Notes: generated from the letters alone by a model not told the origin. Counted from the first letter of the stretch, positions 9,109 through 18,842 are shown. The stretch is DNA of 64,000 nt from DAOTWP01 sp034435675 (GCA_034435675.1 DAOTWP010000155.1:1-64000); one strand, 5' to 3'. Numbers and translations: made by a program.

Positions 9109-9876
9109 TTAACCATTGGGGTCACCAAAGGACAAATCTCCTGCCAGTACCCGCCGCACACTGCCATCCGCAAGGCGCAGCAGCAGTGTCCCATCCGGCT
9201 CAACTGCCTCCGCAGTCCCACGCAGCGGGCTGCCAGGCTCGTCATCGACAATGACCGCTCGCCCCAGCGTATTCAGGCGCGCCTGCCACGCCTCAAACAC
9301 CAGGGGTGAAGCCAGCTTCTCCGCCCACGCATCCACCAGCGTCAGCAGCCGTGCGATCAAATCAGCACGCTCAACCATACGCCCCAGCGCCGGTTCGATG
9401 CTGATCGCCGTCGGTTCCAGTTCTGTGCCGCTGAACCCCATGCGCACATTCAGCCCCATACCCAGCACCACGCCGAGCAGATGCTCGCCCTGCCAGACGA
9501 CCTCCGGCAGCACCCCGCAGACCTTGCGCCCGTTCAACTGCACATCGTTGGGCCACTTGATGCCCACATCCTGCGCGCCCAGCGAATCGAGCAGTTCCGC
9601 GATTGCCAGCGCGCCCAGCATGCTGACCTGATGCAGCGCTTCCTGCGGCGGGTGCAGCACCACCGAGATCGCCAGCGCAACGCCGGGCGGCGTGTGCCAC
9701 AGACGCCCTTTGCGCCCGCGTCCCTTGCGCTGCTCGTCGGCGATAACCACCGCCCCACCTGGCGCACCAGCACGCAGCCAGTCCTGCGCCAGATCGTTGG
9801 TGCTGTCCAACACATCGAAATAGCGAAACGGGCGTGTGCCCAGCACTGCGGCTAAAGTCTGTGCGTTTAGCGTCAA
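9109..9876 (-). CDS. birA: Biotin--[acetyl-CoA-carboxylase] ligase
   Basis: A 255-aa monofunctional biotin protein ligase, which activates biotin with ATP and transfers it to the lysine of a biotin carboxyl carrier domain. Key motifs are DSTNDLAQDW, GRGRKGRLW (adenylate-binding loop), KWPNDVQLNGRKVCGV and LGMGLNVRM. There is no N-terminal DNA-binding domain, so it is not a BirA-type repressor. The chosen start is the TTG at 9876, which has GAGG eight bases upstream. An in-frame GTG at 9921 would add 15 unconserved residues. A substrate is encoded in this window: the BCCP domain of the biotin carboxylase at 30456-32417 (EAMKMEH). Confidence 0.93.
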   Translation of the reverse strand: MTLNAQTLAAVLGTRPFRYFDVLDSTNDLAQDWLRAGAPGGAVVIADEQRKGRGRKGRLWHTPPGVALAISVVLHPPQEALHQVSMLGALAIAELLDSLGAQDVGIKWPNDVQLNGRKVCGVLPEVVWQGEHLLGVVLGMGLNVRMGFSGTELEPTAISIEPALGRMVERADLIARLLTLVDAWAEKLASPLVFEAWQARLNTLGRAVIVDDEPGSPLRGTAEAVEPDGTLLLRLADGSVRRVLAGDLSFGDPNG

Positions 9877-9968
9877 TCCCGTGTCCTCACTCCTGCTTTT
9901 TGACGCTCTATTGTACAACACAGACGGCAGATTCCCGCAGGCGTAATACCGCTCCCGCTCGCGGCGTC

Positions 9969-9997
9969 TTGTGAATGCTGTGCAGCTTATCTATAAT
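9969..9997 (+). promoter_or_regulatory. Sigma70-type promoter of the HIT-thiolase operon
   Basis: TTGTGA (9969-9974), a 17-base spacer, then a consensus TATAAT (9992-9997). It lies 42 bases ahead of the HIT start codon, on the side of the divergent birA gene. Confidence 0.65.
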
Positions 9998-10038
9998 GAT
10001 GAACAGGTAATTAAACAAAAATTCAATTTTGACTCCTT

Positions 10039-10533
10039 ATGGAACATCTGTGGGCACCCTGGCGCATGACATATATCACAGGCAACCAATCGCCGGTTGA
10101 GGGCTGCGTTTTCTGCAACCTCATTCAAGAAAACAGCCCGCAGATCATCGCACGCTCTCAGCATGTTTATGTCACAGTCAACAAATTCCCCTATACCAAC
10201 GGTCACTTGATGGTCGTACCGTACAGCCATGTCCACAGCCAGGAAGACCTGCCCGTAGAGGCGCTCACAGACCTGATGCTGACGACCAACCGCGCGCTGA
10301 CAGTGCTGCGTCAAGCATACAATCCCACCGCATTCAACCTGGGAGCTAACCTGGGGGCTGCTGCCGGGGCGGGCATTGCGGCGCACTATCATTTTCATAT
10401 TGTGCCGCGTTGGAGCGGGGATGCGAACTTCATGACCACCGTCGGAAACACTCGTGTTATCCCGGACACGCTCGAAAACACAGTACGGGACTTAAAAGCA
10501 GTCTGGCAGAGTCGATACGAAAACGAGGGCTGA
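10039..10533 (+). CDS. HIT-family nucleotide hydrolase/phosphorylase
   Basis: A 164-aa histidine-triad protein. The active-site triad is HYHFHIVPRW (about residues 117-126), and the N-terminal half holds the usual WAPWRMTYI and a CVFCN zinc-type CxxC (residues 23-26). Relatives with this architecture act on diadenosine tetraphosphate (Ap4A phosphorylase-like) or other nucleotidyl substrates in the cytoplasm. The ATG at 10039 follows GACTCCTT with no obvious ribosome-binding site. The thiolase gene starts one base after the stop, so the two genes are translationally coupled. Confidence 0.9.
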   Translation: MEHLWAPWRMTYITGNQSPVEGCVFCNLIQENSPQIIARSQHVYVTVNKFPYTNGHLMVVPYSHVHSQEDLPVEALTDLMLTTNRALTVLRQAYNPTAFNLGANLGAAAGAGIAAHYHFHIVPRWSGDANFMTTVGNTRVIPDTLENTVRDLKAVWQSRYENEG

Positions 10534-10534
10534 T

Positions 10535-11749
10535 ATGGCGGCAAATGGCAAAGGCGAACGCGATGTCGTGATTTTGAGCGGCACACGCACACCGCAGGGC
10601 AAGTTTTTGGGCGCATTAAGCGGCATGACCGCTGCCGATCTGGGCAAGGTCGCGTTTGGCGCGGCGGTGGAACGCAGCGGAGTCAACAGGGTGGACATCA
10701 ACGAAGTGATTGTCGGCAACGTGATCAGTGCCGGTGTGGGGCAGGCACTCCCGCGCCAGATCAGCATCGGGGCGGGTGTTCCCGACACGGTGGGCGGCAT
10801 AGCGGTGAACAAGGTCTGTGGCAGCGGGCTGAAAGCGGTGATGCTGGCGGCAAACGCGATCAAGGCTGAGGATGGCGACTTGTATCTGGCGGGGGGGGTA
10901 GAGAGCATGAGCAATGCGCCCTACCTGAATGACTCCCAGCGCAAAGGCAACAAATACGGGCATATACAGGTGCGCGACTCGCTGCAAGCAGATGGCTTGT
11001 GGTGTACGTTCTGCGACTGGGGTATGGGCAATGCGGCGGAATTTATCGGGCGGCAGCTTGAAGTCACCCGCAGCGAAATGGATGCGTTTGCCGTGCGCAG
11101 CCACGAACTCGCCGCGAAAGCAACCGCCGAGGGCAGGTTCAAACCGGAAATCACACCGGTGGTAATCAAGGGCAAAAAAGGCGATACCGTCATTGACACA
11201 GATGAACCCATCCGCGCGGACACGACGCTGGACGTACTGGCAAAGCTTGCCCCCGCGTTTGAGAAGGACGGGCAGGTCACCGCAGGCAACGCCCCCGGCA
11301 TGAACGATGGCGCTTCCGCACTGGTGGTCAGCAGCCGCGCCTATGCGCAGCAGCACGGGCACACACCGATTGCCCGCGTAGTCGCTTACGGGCAGGCGGC
11401 AGTTGAACCAGCGTGGATCTTCTATGCCCCGGTCAAGGCGGTGCCGGTGGCGCTGGCACGCGCCGGTTGGGGCGTGGATGATGTTGATCTGTGGGAGTTT
11501 AATGAGGCGTTCGCCGCGCAGGTGCTGGCAGATATGCGTGGGCTGGAACGCGAAGGCTACCCGATTCCGCTGGAAAAGATCAATGTCAACGGCGGCGCGA
11601 TTGCGCTGGGTCACCCGCTGGGGTCGTCCGGGTCGCGTGTGCTGATCACCCTGATTCACGCGCTGAAGGAACGTGGGCTGAAACGTGGTGTCGCGGCGCT
11701 GTGCCTGGGTGGTGCAGAAGCAGTTGCGATGGCGGTTGAAATAGAATAA
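10535..11749 (+). CDS. Acetyl-CoA C-acetyltransferase (thiolase)
   Basis: A 404-aa thiolase that condenses or cleaves acetoacetyl-CoA-type substrates. The nucleophilic cysteine is in NKVCGSGLKAV (Cys95). The catalytic His is in NVNGGAIALGHPLGSSGSR, and the C-terminal acid/base Cys is in AALCLGGAEAVAMAVE. The last motif deviates from the common CxGGGxG (GGAEA here), so this is a less usual branch. It is coupled to the HIT gene upstream and could feed acetoacetyl-CoA metabolism together with the acyl-CoA operon at 24.4-32.4 kb. Exact chain-length specificity cannot be told. Confidence 0.92.
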   Translation: MAANGKGERDVVILSGTRTPQGKFLGALSGMTAADLGKVAFGAAVERSGVNRVDINEVIVGNVISAGVGQALPRQISIGAGVPDTVGGIAVNKVCGSGLKAVMLAANAIKAEDGDLYLAGGVESMSNAPYLNDSQRKGNKYGHIQVRDSLQADGLWCTFCDWGMGNAAEFIGRQLEVTRSEMDAFAVRSHELAAKATAEGRFKPEITPVVIKGKKGDTVIDTDEPIRADTTLDVLAKLAPAFEKDGQVTAGNAPGMNDGASALVVSSRAYAQQHGHTPIARVVAYGQAAVEPAWIFYAPVKAVPVALARAGWGVDDVDLWEFNEAFAAQVLADMRGLEREGYPIPLEKINVNGGAIALGHPLGSSGSRVLITLIHALKERGLKRGVAALCLGGAEAVAMAVEIE

Positions 11750-11773
11750 GCACCTATCCGTAAAGCTGTTTTC

Positions 11774-11801
11774 CCGAACAGGGGGTTAACCCTTTGTCCG
11801 G
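11774..11801. repeat. Imperfect inverted repeat with TTAA loop
   Basis: Arms 11774-11785 and 11790-11801 pair over about 12 positions, with two G-T wobbles and one mismatch, closing a TTAA loop. It lies between the thiolase stop and the intrinsic terminator and could act as an RNA-stability hairpin. Confidence 0.4.
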
Positions 11802-11835
11802 ATTCCCGTGTAAATAACTACGCCTGAACGCAAAG

Positions 11836-11870
11836 AGGGTGCGCTTGCCGTGGCACACCCTTTTTGTTTG
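11836..11870 (+). terminator. Intrinsic terminator of the HIT-thiolase operon
   Basis: AGGGTG (11836-11841) pairs with CACCCT (11856-11861), extended by a GC pair after one mismatch. A T-rich tract, TTTTTGTTTG, begins at 11861. Confidence 0.75.
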
Positions 11871-11885
11871 TGCGCTGCGCGTAGT

Positions 11886-13715
11886 TCAGTCTGCGCTCAG
11901 TTCCGCGGTGAGCGTAGTCTTTGCCGATTCGATGTAGCTCAACGACTGGTGCCGGAAGTAGGTATTATACAGTTCGGCGTAATGCCCCCCCTGCGCCATT
12001 AGCGCTTCATGATCACCCGCTTCGATGATTTCCCCCCCCTTGAGCACAATGATCCGATCTGCGCTGCGCACGGTACTCAGGCGGTGGGCAATCAAAATCG
12101 AGGTGGACTGCGCCAGGATCAGGTTGAGCGCCTCCTGAATCTGCATTTCGGTGAACGGATCAACGCTGGCGGTGGCTTCGTCCAGCACGAAGATCGCCGG
12201 TTTTTCCACCAGCACGCGCAGCAGGCTGACAAGCTGGCGCTGTCCCATGCTGAGTTTTGCGCCGCGTTCACCGACATCAGCATGCAGACCATCCGCGATA
12301 GTTTCCAGCCACTCGCCGCCGCCAATACTGCGGGCAATTGCCTCAATTTCGGCATCGGTGGCATCCGGTCTGCCGTAGCGAATGTTGTCCATGATCGTGC
12401 CACTGAACAGGAATGGCTGCTGTGGCACGATACCCAGCCGCGCCCGGTAAGACTGCACCTCAAATGTGCGAATGTCCTGCCCGTCTACCAGAAGTTCGCC
12501 ACCCTGAAACTCGTAGAAACGCGCGATCAGTTTGGCGATGGTGCTTTTCCCCGCCCCGGTATGCCCGACAAAGGCAACACTCTCGCCGCGCCGAATGTGC
12601 AGGTCAAAGTCTTTCAGCACTGGCTGCCCCGCTTCATACTGGAACAGCACATTGCGGAACTCAATTTCGCCGTGGATATTCTGAGCCGGCTCACTGCCGG
12701 TTTGCCTGACCGTGTTCTCCGTATCGATCAGCGCGAAAACCCGTTCTGCCGCCGCCAGCCCCTGCTGAAAACGGCTCCAGAACTCCGCCAGCGTAATAAA
12801 CGGGAACCAGAAGCGATCCACACCCTGCACGAACAGAAACCATGTCGCAATCGAGATTGCGCCTGCCGGGTCGAGCGCCGCTGCCGCACCGGCGTAGACG
12901 ATGAGGCCTGTAGCTAGACCTGCAAGTACGTTAAGCACGGGGAAGATCAGCGCGATCACGAAACCCCGGCGCATATTGATGCTGAACGCCTGCCGGTTGA
13001 CGCGGCTGAACTCGCCATAGAGCATCTGCTCACGCCGGAAACTCTTCGCCACGCTGATGCCGGTCACGCTCTCCTGAATACTGTCATTGACTACTGCCAG
13101 CGCGCGCGAACTCTGCCGTGAAGTATTACGCACCATGCGGCGGAAAATCTGCGCCGCGCCGACGATCACGGGCGTTGTCAGCGCCAGCAGCAGCGTCAGC
13201 CGCCATTCGCGTGTGAGCAGAATATACGTTAGGAACACGACAGCGCCCAACTGCGCGATGACATCGCTGATGGTCAGGATGACTTGCCCGAATTCCTGCG
13301 TATCGCTGGTGATACGGCTGACGATTTTGCCCGATTTGTTCTTGTCGTAAAATGCAAGGTCCCGATCCATCGCCGCGGCAAAACTATCCTTGCGCAGCGT
13401 TGCCACGACATCCCCGACCACACGCGCAAACAGCGCACGCCGCAGATAGTTCGCGCCGTATTCCAGCACGGCAGACACAAACAGCGCCCCCAGCAGCAGT
13501 TGCAGCGGTGTGCCCAGTCCTTGATCTTCAAGCGATTGCACACCATCGGCAATCAGTACAGGGCGCAGCGCTACAACAAAGGCGATCAGAAAGGTACACA
13601 GCATGATATAGATCATCGCCCGCACGCGGGGCTTGAAATAGCTGAAAATCCGCTGAAACAGGTAACGGTCTGTGTACTGGCGGTCGTACTTGTCTGCCTC
13701 TATTCCACGAAACAT
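11886..13715 (-). CDS. ABC exporter half-transporter (canonical Walker B subunit)
   Basis: A 609-aa type IV ABC exporter: six transmembrane helices (about residues 30-330), then an ATPase domain with Walker A GHTGAGKST, Q-loop VPQQPFLFSG, signature LSMGQRQ, Walker B IFVLDEAT and H-loop IAHRLSTV. It starts immediately after the stop of the upstream exporter gene (TGAATG junction), so the two form a heterodimer. The signature carries Met in place of the first Gly of LSGGQ. That signature faces the partner's Walker A site, whose catalytic Glu is Asp, so together they form one degenerate ATP site. The substrate (drug, lipid or peptide) is unknown. Confidence 0.92.
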   Translation of the reverse strand: MFRGIEADKYDRQYTDRYLFQRIFSYFKPRVRAMIYIMLCTFLIAFVVALRPVLIADGVQSLEDQGLGTPLQLLLGALFVSAVLEYGANYLRRALFARVVGDVVATLRKDSFAAAMDRDLAFYDKNKSGKIVSRITSDTQEFGQVILTISDVIAQLGAVVFLTYILLTREWRLTLLLALTTPVIVGAAQIFRRMVRNTSRQSSRALAVVNDSIQESVTGISVAKSFRREQMLYGEFSRVNRQAFSINMRRGFVIALIFPVLNVLAGLATGLIVYAGAAAALDPAGAISIATWFLFVQGVDRFWFPFITLAEFWSRFQQGLAAAERVFALIDTENTVRQTGSEPAQNIHGEIEFRNVLFQYEAGQPVLKDFDLHIRRGESVAFVGHTGAGKSTIAKLIARFYEFQGGELLVDGQDIRTFEVQSYRARLGIVPQQPFLFSGTIMDNIRYGRPDATDAEIEAIARSIGGGEWLETIADGLHADVGERGAKLSMGQRQLVSLLRVLVEKPAIFVLDEATASVDPFTEMQIQEALNLILAQSTSILIAHRLSTVRSADRIIVLKGGEIIEAGDHEALMAQGGHYAELYNTYFRHQSLSYIESAKTTLTAELSAD

Positions 13716-15506
13716 TCAGCGCACCTCGTCCAATAATGCCGGCTGCCCTACCGGGTCTTCGTAGCGGGCGAAAATACGGCGATAATCCTCGGAGGCACGC
13801 AGCAATTCCTCGTGCTTGCCCTGTGCCACTACGCTACCCCGGCGCAGCACAATGATATGATCAGCCCAGCGTATCTGCGACAGGCGGTGCGTGATGAGCA
13901 GTGTCGTGCGTCCACTGGCAGCCGTCCAGATTGCGCGCTGAATCAAGTCCTCTGTCGCGCTGTCAATGGCGCTGGTGCTGTCATCGAGGATCAGAATCGG
14001 CGGGTCCGTCAGGAACGCTCGCGCAATTGCCAACCGCTGGCGCTGCCCCCCGCTGAGTGTCACACCGCGCTGCCCGATGACGGTTTCATAGCCATCCGCA
14101 AAGCTCATGATGAAGTCATGCGCCTGCGCCATTTTCGCTGCCTGCACGATCAGTTCGCGCGGCGTATCCGGCCTGCCAAAGGCGATGTTTTCGGCAATGG
14201 TGCGGCTGAACAGAAAGATATCCTGCTCAATGATGCTGACCTGTGAGCGCAGCGACTCCAGACTCCACTCGCGCACATCCAATCCATCAATCAGCACCCT
14301 GCCGCGCTGCGCATCGTACATGCGGTTAATCAGTTTGGTGATGGTCGTCTTGCCGCTGCCGGTCTGTCCCACAAGGGCAACTGTCTGCCCCGGCTGCACA
14401 TCAAACGTGATGTCATGCAGCACCGCGCTGCGGTCTTCCCCATAGCCGAAATCCACATGCTCAAAGGTGATGCGCCCTTCAATCTGCATGGTGTGTCCCG
14501 CTTGATTCTGGTCAAGATTGGTTTCCGCCGTGATGATTCTGAGAATGCGCGCAGCGCTGGCGTAACCCAGCGCAAACTGCGACAGCGAAAATAGCGAGGT
14601 GTTCACCGGAAACCCGAACAACGCCACGATACCGTTGTAAGTGACAATCCCGCCAACACTGATTGCGCCCGCCTGATACAACACAATACTGTGCAGGAAA
14701 CCCGCCGCCAGCGCCAGCCCCAGCAGCAGGGTCGAAAGATAACGCGCCTCGACCTCCCCCTGCTGATAGAAATACTGCCGCACGCGATCTGCCAGCAGGT
14801 TAAAGCGCCCGGACTCGGCGTATTCCTGCGCAGAACCTTTAACGACCTGTAAACCGTCCAGCGCTTGCGCAACATCGGCATTCATCTCGCCAAAACTGGC
14901 GCGCGACTTCTGCGCAATCGGGTGCAGCGTGTAAACAAAGCGCACTTGTACGATCAGATGCAGCACGGCGAAAATCAGCGGCGTCAGGATCAGCGCCGGG
15001 TGAATCAGCGGGGCAGTAACCACCGGTGCCAGCAAAAACATGCCCGACCCCACCAGCAGGTTCACACCCGGATTCATCATCAGGCTGATTTCGCGGACGT
15101 CGTTGGTAACGCGCGCCATCGTCTCTCCAACCGGTTGGCTGTCGTGATATGCCATGCTTTTGGCAAGCAGGCTGGCATACAGCTCGTCGCGGATGTCGCG
15201 TTCCATCAACTGCCCGTACAGCTCGGAGCTGAAATTGCGCATCAATTGCAGCCCACCGCGCAGCGCCTGTGACAAAACGATACCCAGCACCGCCCCCACG
15301 ACTGCCGCCAAGCCCTGACCGGCAAGCAGCGAGTCAAACGCCTCGCCAGTATACGCCGGCAGCGCTACCGCCAGTGCCGCATTGCTGAATGCGCCGGTCA
15401 CCATGCCCATGGCGACCAGGGGATGCCGCTTGATGTGCGACCAGATGAAGCGTGCCGGACCCCGATGATCCGTATGGTAAACACGTGCGATAAATTCAGC
15501 CGACAT
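13716..15506 (-). CDS. ABC exporter half-transporter (degenerate-site subunit)
   Basis: A 596-aa exporter half with six membrane helices followed by an ATPase domain: Walker A GQTGSGKTT (about residue 385), signature LSGGQRQ, Walker B ILILDDST, H-loop ITHRLSQI. The residue after the Walker B Asp is Asp rather than the catalytic Glu, as in the degenerate subunit of heterodimeric exporters such as TM287/288 or BmrCD. The partner gene follows directly. A possible promoter (TTACAT, 17 bases, TACTAT) lies at 15582-15554. AGGAAAG precedes the ATG. Confidence 0.92.
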   Translation of the reverse strand: MSAEFIARVYHTDHRGPARFIWSHIKRHPLVAMGMVTGAFSNAALAVALPAYTGEAFDSLLAGQGLAAVVGAVLGIVLSQALRGGLQLMRNFSSELYGQLMERDIRDELYASLLAKSMAYHDSQPVGETMARVTNDVREISLMMNPGVNLLVGSGMFLLAPVVTAPLIHPALILTPLIFAVLHLIVQVRFVYTLHPIAQKSRASFGEMNADVAQALDGLQVVKGSAQEYAESGRFNLLADRVRQYFYQQGEVEARYLSTLLLGLALAAGFLHSIVLYQAGAISVGGIVTYNGIVALFGFPVNTSLFSLSQFALGYASAARILRIITAETNLDQNQAGHTMQIEGRITFEHVDFGYGEDRSAVLHDITFDVQPGQTVALVGQTGSGKTTITKLINRMYDAQRGRVLIDGLDVREWSLESLRSQVSIIEQDIFLFSRTIAENIAFGRPDTPRELIVQAAKMAQAHDFIMSFADGYETVIGQRGVTLSGGQRQRLAIARAFLTDPPILILDDSTSAIDSATEDLIQRAIWTAASGRTTLLITHRLSQIRWADHIIVLRRGSVVAQGKHEELLRASEDYRRIFARYEDPVGQPALLDEVR

Positions 15507-15553
15507 AGCTTTCCTGATTGATTGAACGATTCGTGAGGGTCAACGCCGGTTTC

Positions 15554-15582
15554 ATAGTAGCGCAGGACGATACGCCATGTAA
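15554..15582 (-). promoter_or_regulatory. Possible promoter of the ABC exporter operon
   Basis: Minus strand TTACAT (15582-15577), 17-base spacer, TACTAT (15559-15554), about 50 bases ahead of the exporter start. The -35 match is weak. The rest of the 219-base gap (15507-15725) shows nothing clear. Confidence 0.35.
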
Positions 15583-15725
15583 GACCAATTCAGCGAACAA
15601 TCATCTCAAGGGAGTGGAAAGGTCAAAGGCGCAGGGTTAAATGAAAAGCGTTAACTGTCACCGACATTAGTCGCGCATCGCGATTAGCGCTTATCATCTG
15701 GTTCTTTGAGCCGCCAACCGCTGCT

Positions 15726-18149
15726 TCAGGGCGCGGACTGAATGGTGATGCGCTGCGGCAGTACGCCATACTCGCCAGCAACAACCTCTGCGCCGCGCAC
15801 AGGCAGATTGCGCAGTGTCCCGGTGCTGACATCGTACAGGATGACCCACAGCCGGTACTCGCCATCCAGAGCGCCCTCAGGAATCACCAGCGCGCGATTG
15901 TCCCATATCGGCACACCTGGCAGCCAGCGCGTCGTGGGCATAAAACCACCCTGCGGATAGCTGTCCTGCCCTTCTGCGACCACAAAACCATCCTCAGCCA
16001 CCAGCTTCCATGCCACTGTGTAATCAGTAGGCAGCAGCGCGTCAGTCAGCCAGTAGAGCGAAAGCGGCAGCACATCCCCCGGCGCATAAGCGCTGCCCAG
16101 CGGCAGCGTGTACCCCAGCAGATGCACCGAATCGCCATACTGCAAGTCGGTCAACTGTTCCGTGCCACGAAAGGCAAACGGATCGGGAGCAAGCACCGTG
16201 CTGTATTCAATCAGGCGAACGGTGGATGCAAATTCAGTCACACGCAGTGGGTAGTAGTGCAGCGCCATAAACCATTCTGTCGGGCGCACACTCCAGGGCA
16301 AAAATGGACCGGAATCCTCCACGAGCCAGAGTCGTTCATGCTGTGCGGCAAGGGCATGCAGCAGCGGCGGGGTGCGCTGTGCCAGCAGGGCGTCCGGGTT
16401 GGGCGAACGCACACGCGCAGCCTGTTCCGGGCTGGGCTGTTCGCCCGGTGGGTACGGCAGACCGATCACGCGGGCAGTTTGCAGCACGCCATAGTTGTAG
16501 AAGAAATTGACATAGGCAGTGTTGCCCAGCAGCACCACACTGTCCGCAGGCAATTCCGTGTTCAGGGCGTTCACAAGCTGGTGCAGCTCCGGGCGATCGC
16601 CGCTGAATAAGGGGTCGGTATACAGCGCACGCAGTCCCAGCGCTAACACACAAACCAGCAGCAGTGGCAGGACAACCAGCACGCCCCGCTGACGGCGTAA
16701 CGCAGTATTCCCCTGAGCAGCAGACGCCCCGCTGCCCAGCAGCCAGCGCAGCACCAGCACACAGGCGAGCAGCAAACCAACCAACAGCAGCGCCACCAAC
16801 GGCAGATTCGCGCGCGCCCATGCAGCATCAAGCGGGTATTCACCCCACAACCCGGTAACCACTATCGGACGCAGATAGGCGAGCACATTCAGCCCACCCG
16901 ACCATTCGGCAGTGCCGCTGCCGATGCCGCGCAGCCGCAGCACATCAGGATACACGCGCCAATCCAGCGTCACTGCGCTGACCTGCCACCACACGCCCAA
17001 CAGCAGGACAGCGACAGGCAGCACCCACAAACGCGGCTTTGCCCGCAGCAGCGTGACGAAAACAGGCAGCGCCACCAGCATCAAAAACGGCACCACAGGC
17101 AGCAGAAAACGAGGGGGCCACGACAGCCCCCCGAACCAGTGTACCCCGCGCAGCAGCGCATAGCCCAGCGCGAATCCTGCCAGCAGCAGCAGCGCCCCCC
17201 AGACATAACGCGACTGTCCCCGGCGCAGCAGCAGCCAACCGCCGGGCAACGCCAGCACCACGACCGGCGAAGTCCCCCACACACTGCCGCCCGGACTGAG
17301 TAGGTAACTATGCAGAGCATTGATGGTATTCTGGTTATAAATGGTGCGCAAATTGCGGATCAGAAAAGCATGCACATCTGGCAGCACAGTAGAAATTTGC
17401 TGCAAACCGGCGTAGATCAACACCAGCATACAGCCCAGACTGACCAACAGCACCAACCACGCACCGCGATGCAGCCAGCGGCGCAGCATTCCCGATGGCA
17501 GCGGCGGCAGCGCCAGCCAGATCAGCGCAGGCAGCGCCATCACTGCTGCTTCCTTCGTCAGCGCCCCAGCGGCAAACGCCAGCAGCGCCAGCAGTACCAA
17601 CCACCATGATCGCCAGCCCCCCACGCGCCAGCGTTCCAGCAGCAGCCCTGCCAGCAGCAGAAACAGCAGCAGCAGCGGTTCCTGAAAGAAAGTCTTACTG
17701 TATGCCCAGAGTGTTGTCGCAGCGCCAAAAGCGAATGCTGCCAGCAGACTGGCACGTTCATCGTCACAAAGCGCCAGCGCGAACAGAAAAAAGACCCCCA
17801 CCGCCAGCCCGCCAACCAGCACATTCAACATCCACAGCGTATGCACCAATCCGAAGCCCGGCAGATGAGACGCCAGCCAATAGAACGGCACACCCAGTAC
17901 AATCTGAAGTGGTTCCGCCGCGACGGTTTGCAGGCGCAGCCCACCGCTGAATACCTGTGGCGGATTGTACGCGGCTGCAATATCGAGCTGAGTATCAGCA
18001 AAACGGGTCTGGCTGGCAATGGCATTGAACAGGAACTGTTCATCACCGCTCAGGGGATTTCCGCTGTAGGTCAGCGCATAGAGTGCGCAAAAGAAAACAA
18101 CCAGCGGCACCAGCAAGCTGATCCGCCGGCGTGTCAACCAAGTTGTCAT
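15726..18149 (-). CDS. GT-C fold membrane glycosyltransferase (ArnT/PMT, GT39-like)
   Basis: An 807-aa integral membrane protein with about 12 hydrophobic segments in the first 540 residues and a beta-rich C-terminal domain of about 200 residues outside the membrane. The first extracytoplasmic loop carries an acidic motif (GNPLSGDEQF, residues 30-39) of the kind that binds the lipid-phosphate sugar donor in GT-C enzymes, and an AYSKTFFQEPLL segment typical of the dolichyl-phosphate-mannosyltransferase superfamily. It probably transfers a sugar from a polyprenyl-phosphate donor to an external acceptor. Donor and acceptor are unknown. The GT2 enzyme at 38568-39488 is of the type that makes such donors. 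Confidence 0.75.
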   Translation of the reverse strand: MTTWLTRRRISLLVPLVVFFCALYALTYSGNPLSGDEQFLFNAIASQTRFADTQLDIAAAYNPPQVFSGGLRLQTVAAEPLQIVLGVPFYWLASHLPGFGLVHTLWMLNVLVGGLAVGVFFLFALALCDDERASLLAAFAFGAATTLWAYSKTFFQEPLLLLFLLLAGLLLERWRVGGWRSWWLVLLALLAFAAGALTKEAAVMALPALIWLALPPLPSGMLRRWLHRGAWLVLLVSLGCMLVLIYAGLQQISTVLPDVHAFLIRNLRTIYNQNTINALHSYLLSPGGSVWGTSPVVVLALPGGWLLLRRGQSRYVWGALLLLAGFALGYALLRGVHWFGGLSWPPRFLLPVVPFLMLVALPVFVTLLRAKPRLWVLPVAVLLLGVWWQVSAVTLDWRVYPDVLRLRGIGSGTAEWSGGLNVLAYLRPIVVTGLWGEYPLDAAWARANLPLVALLLVGLLLACVLVLRWLLGSGASAAQGNTALRRQRGVLVVLPLLLVCVLALGLRALYTDPLFSGDRPELHQLVNALNTELPADSVVLLGNTAYVNFFYNYGVLQTARVIGLPYPPGEQPSPEQAARVRSPNPDALLAQRTPPLLHALAAQHERLWLVEDSGPFLPWSVRPTEWFMALHYYPLRVTEFASTVRLIEYSTVLAPDPFAFRGTEQLTDLQYGDSVHLLGYTLPLGSAYAPGDVLPLSLYWLTDALLPTDYTVAWKLVAEDGFVVAEGQDSYPQGGFMPTTRWLPGVPIWDNRALVIPEGALDGEYRLWVILYDVSTGTLRNLPVRGAEVVAGEYGVLPQRITIQSAP

Positions 18150-18221
18150 GGATTAACTGCCGTCCGGCAAGCCATTTGAGGGCATCTGCTGCCCGCGCGG
18201 GCGTCGTGTCGAAAAACCCTT

Positions 18222-18842
18222 CTAGGGTTTCCGCCCCGATTCATCATCGCTGGCGGTCTGCGTACTACCGAACTCCACCTGCGTATCTGCACCACCGCCA
18301 GTCAGACGGTTGCGCATCCCCAGCAGGCGCCTCATGACCTTCTGACGGGCGTTCAAATGCGAAAGTTGTTCTAGTCCGACCTCATAGGTCGCTGCACCGC
18401 GCATCAGCTTGCCATCGCGCACCTGCAAGTCTGCCATGGCGATCAGCGTTTCGCCATACATTTCTTTTTCACCCAGTTCCTGAAAAGCATCTGCCGCCTG
18501 CCGGTAGCAGTTATACGCCTGTTCACGGTCGCCCAACGCGGAATAAACGCCGCCCAGATTACCCAGCACCTGAGCATGACGCAGTTCATCCTCCAGTTCC
18601 TCGAAGGTCCGCAGTGCCTCTTGCATGATTTCGAGTGCCTGCTGGTTTTCGCCAATCGCCCGATGCACCAGCCCGATATTCGTCTGCATCTCGGCAACCA
18701 TATCCGGCATGTTCTCGGCGCGGTACAGATCCATCGCCTGCTGAAACAGCCGGGCTGCTGCTTCGTAATCATGCTGGAAAAACAGCTTCTTGCCCCGTTC
18801 CTGAAGTTCGTGTGCTGTAGCCGTCATAGATTGTCCCGGCAT
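18222..18842 (-). CDS. TPR-repeat protein
   Basis: A cytoplasmic protein of about 206 aa made mainly of four to five tetratricopeptide repeats (DYEAAARLFQQAMDLYRAE, GENQQALEIMQEALRTFEEL, GDREQAYNCYRQAADAFQEL and neighbours), with a short polar C-terminal tail. The start is uncertain: I chose the ATG at 18842, but an ATG at 18827 and a TTG at 18884 are in frame. An AAGGAG at 18866-18861 lies rather far upstream. It follows the double-HTH regulator on the same strand within 80 bases, so it is probably the regulator's protein partner or sensor scaffold. That role is inference. Confidence 0.75.
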   Translation of the reverse strand: MPGQSMTATAHELQERGKKLFFQHDYEAAARLFQQAMDLYRAENMPDMVAEMQTNIGLVHRAIGENQQALEIMQEALRTFEELEDELRHAQVLGNLGGVYSALGDREQAYNCYRQAADAFQELGEKEMYGETLIAMADLQVRDGKLMRGAATYEVGLEQLSHLNARQKVMRRLLGMRNRLTGGGADTQVEFGSTQTASDDESGRKP

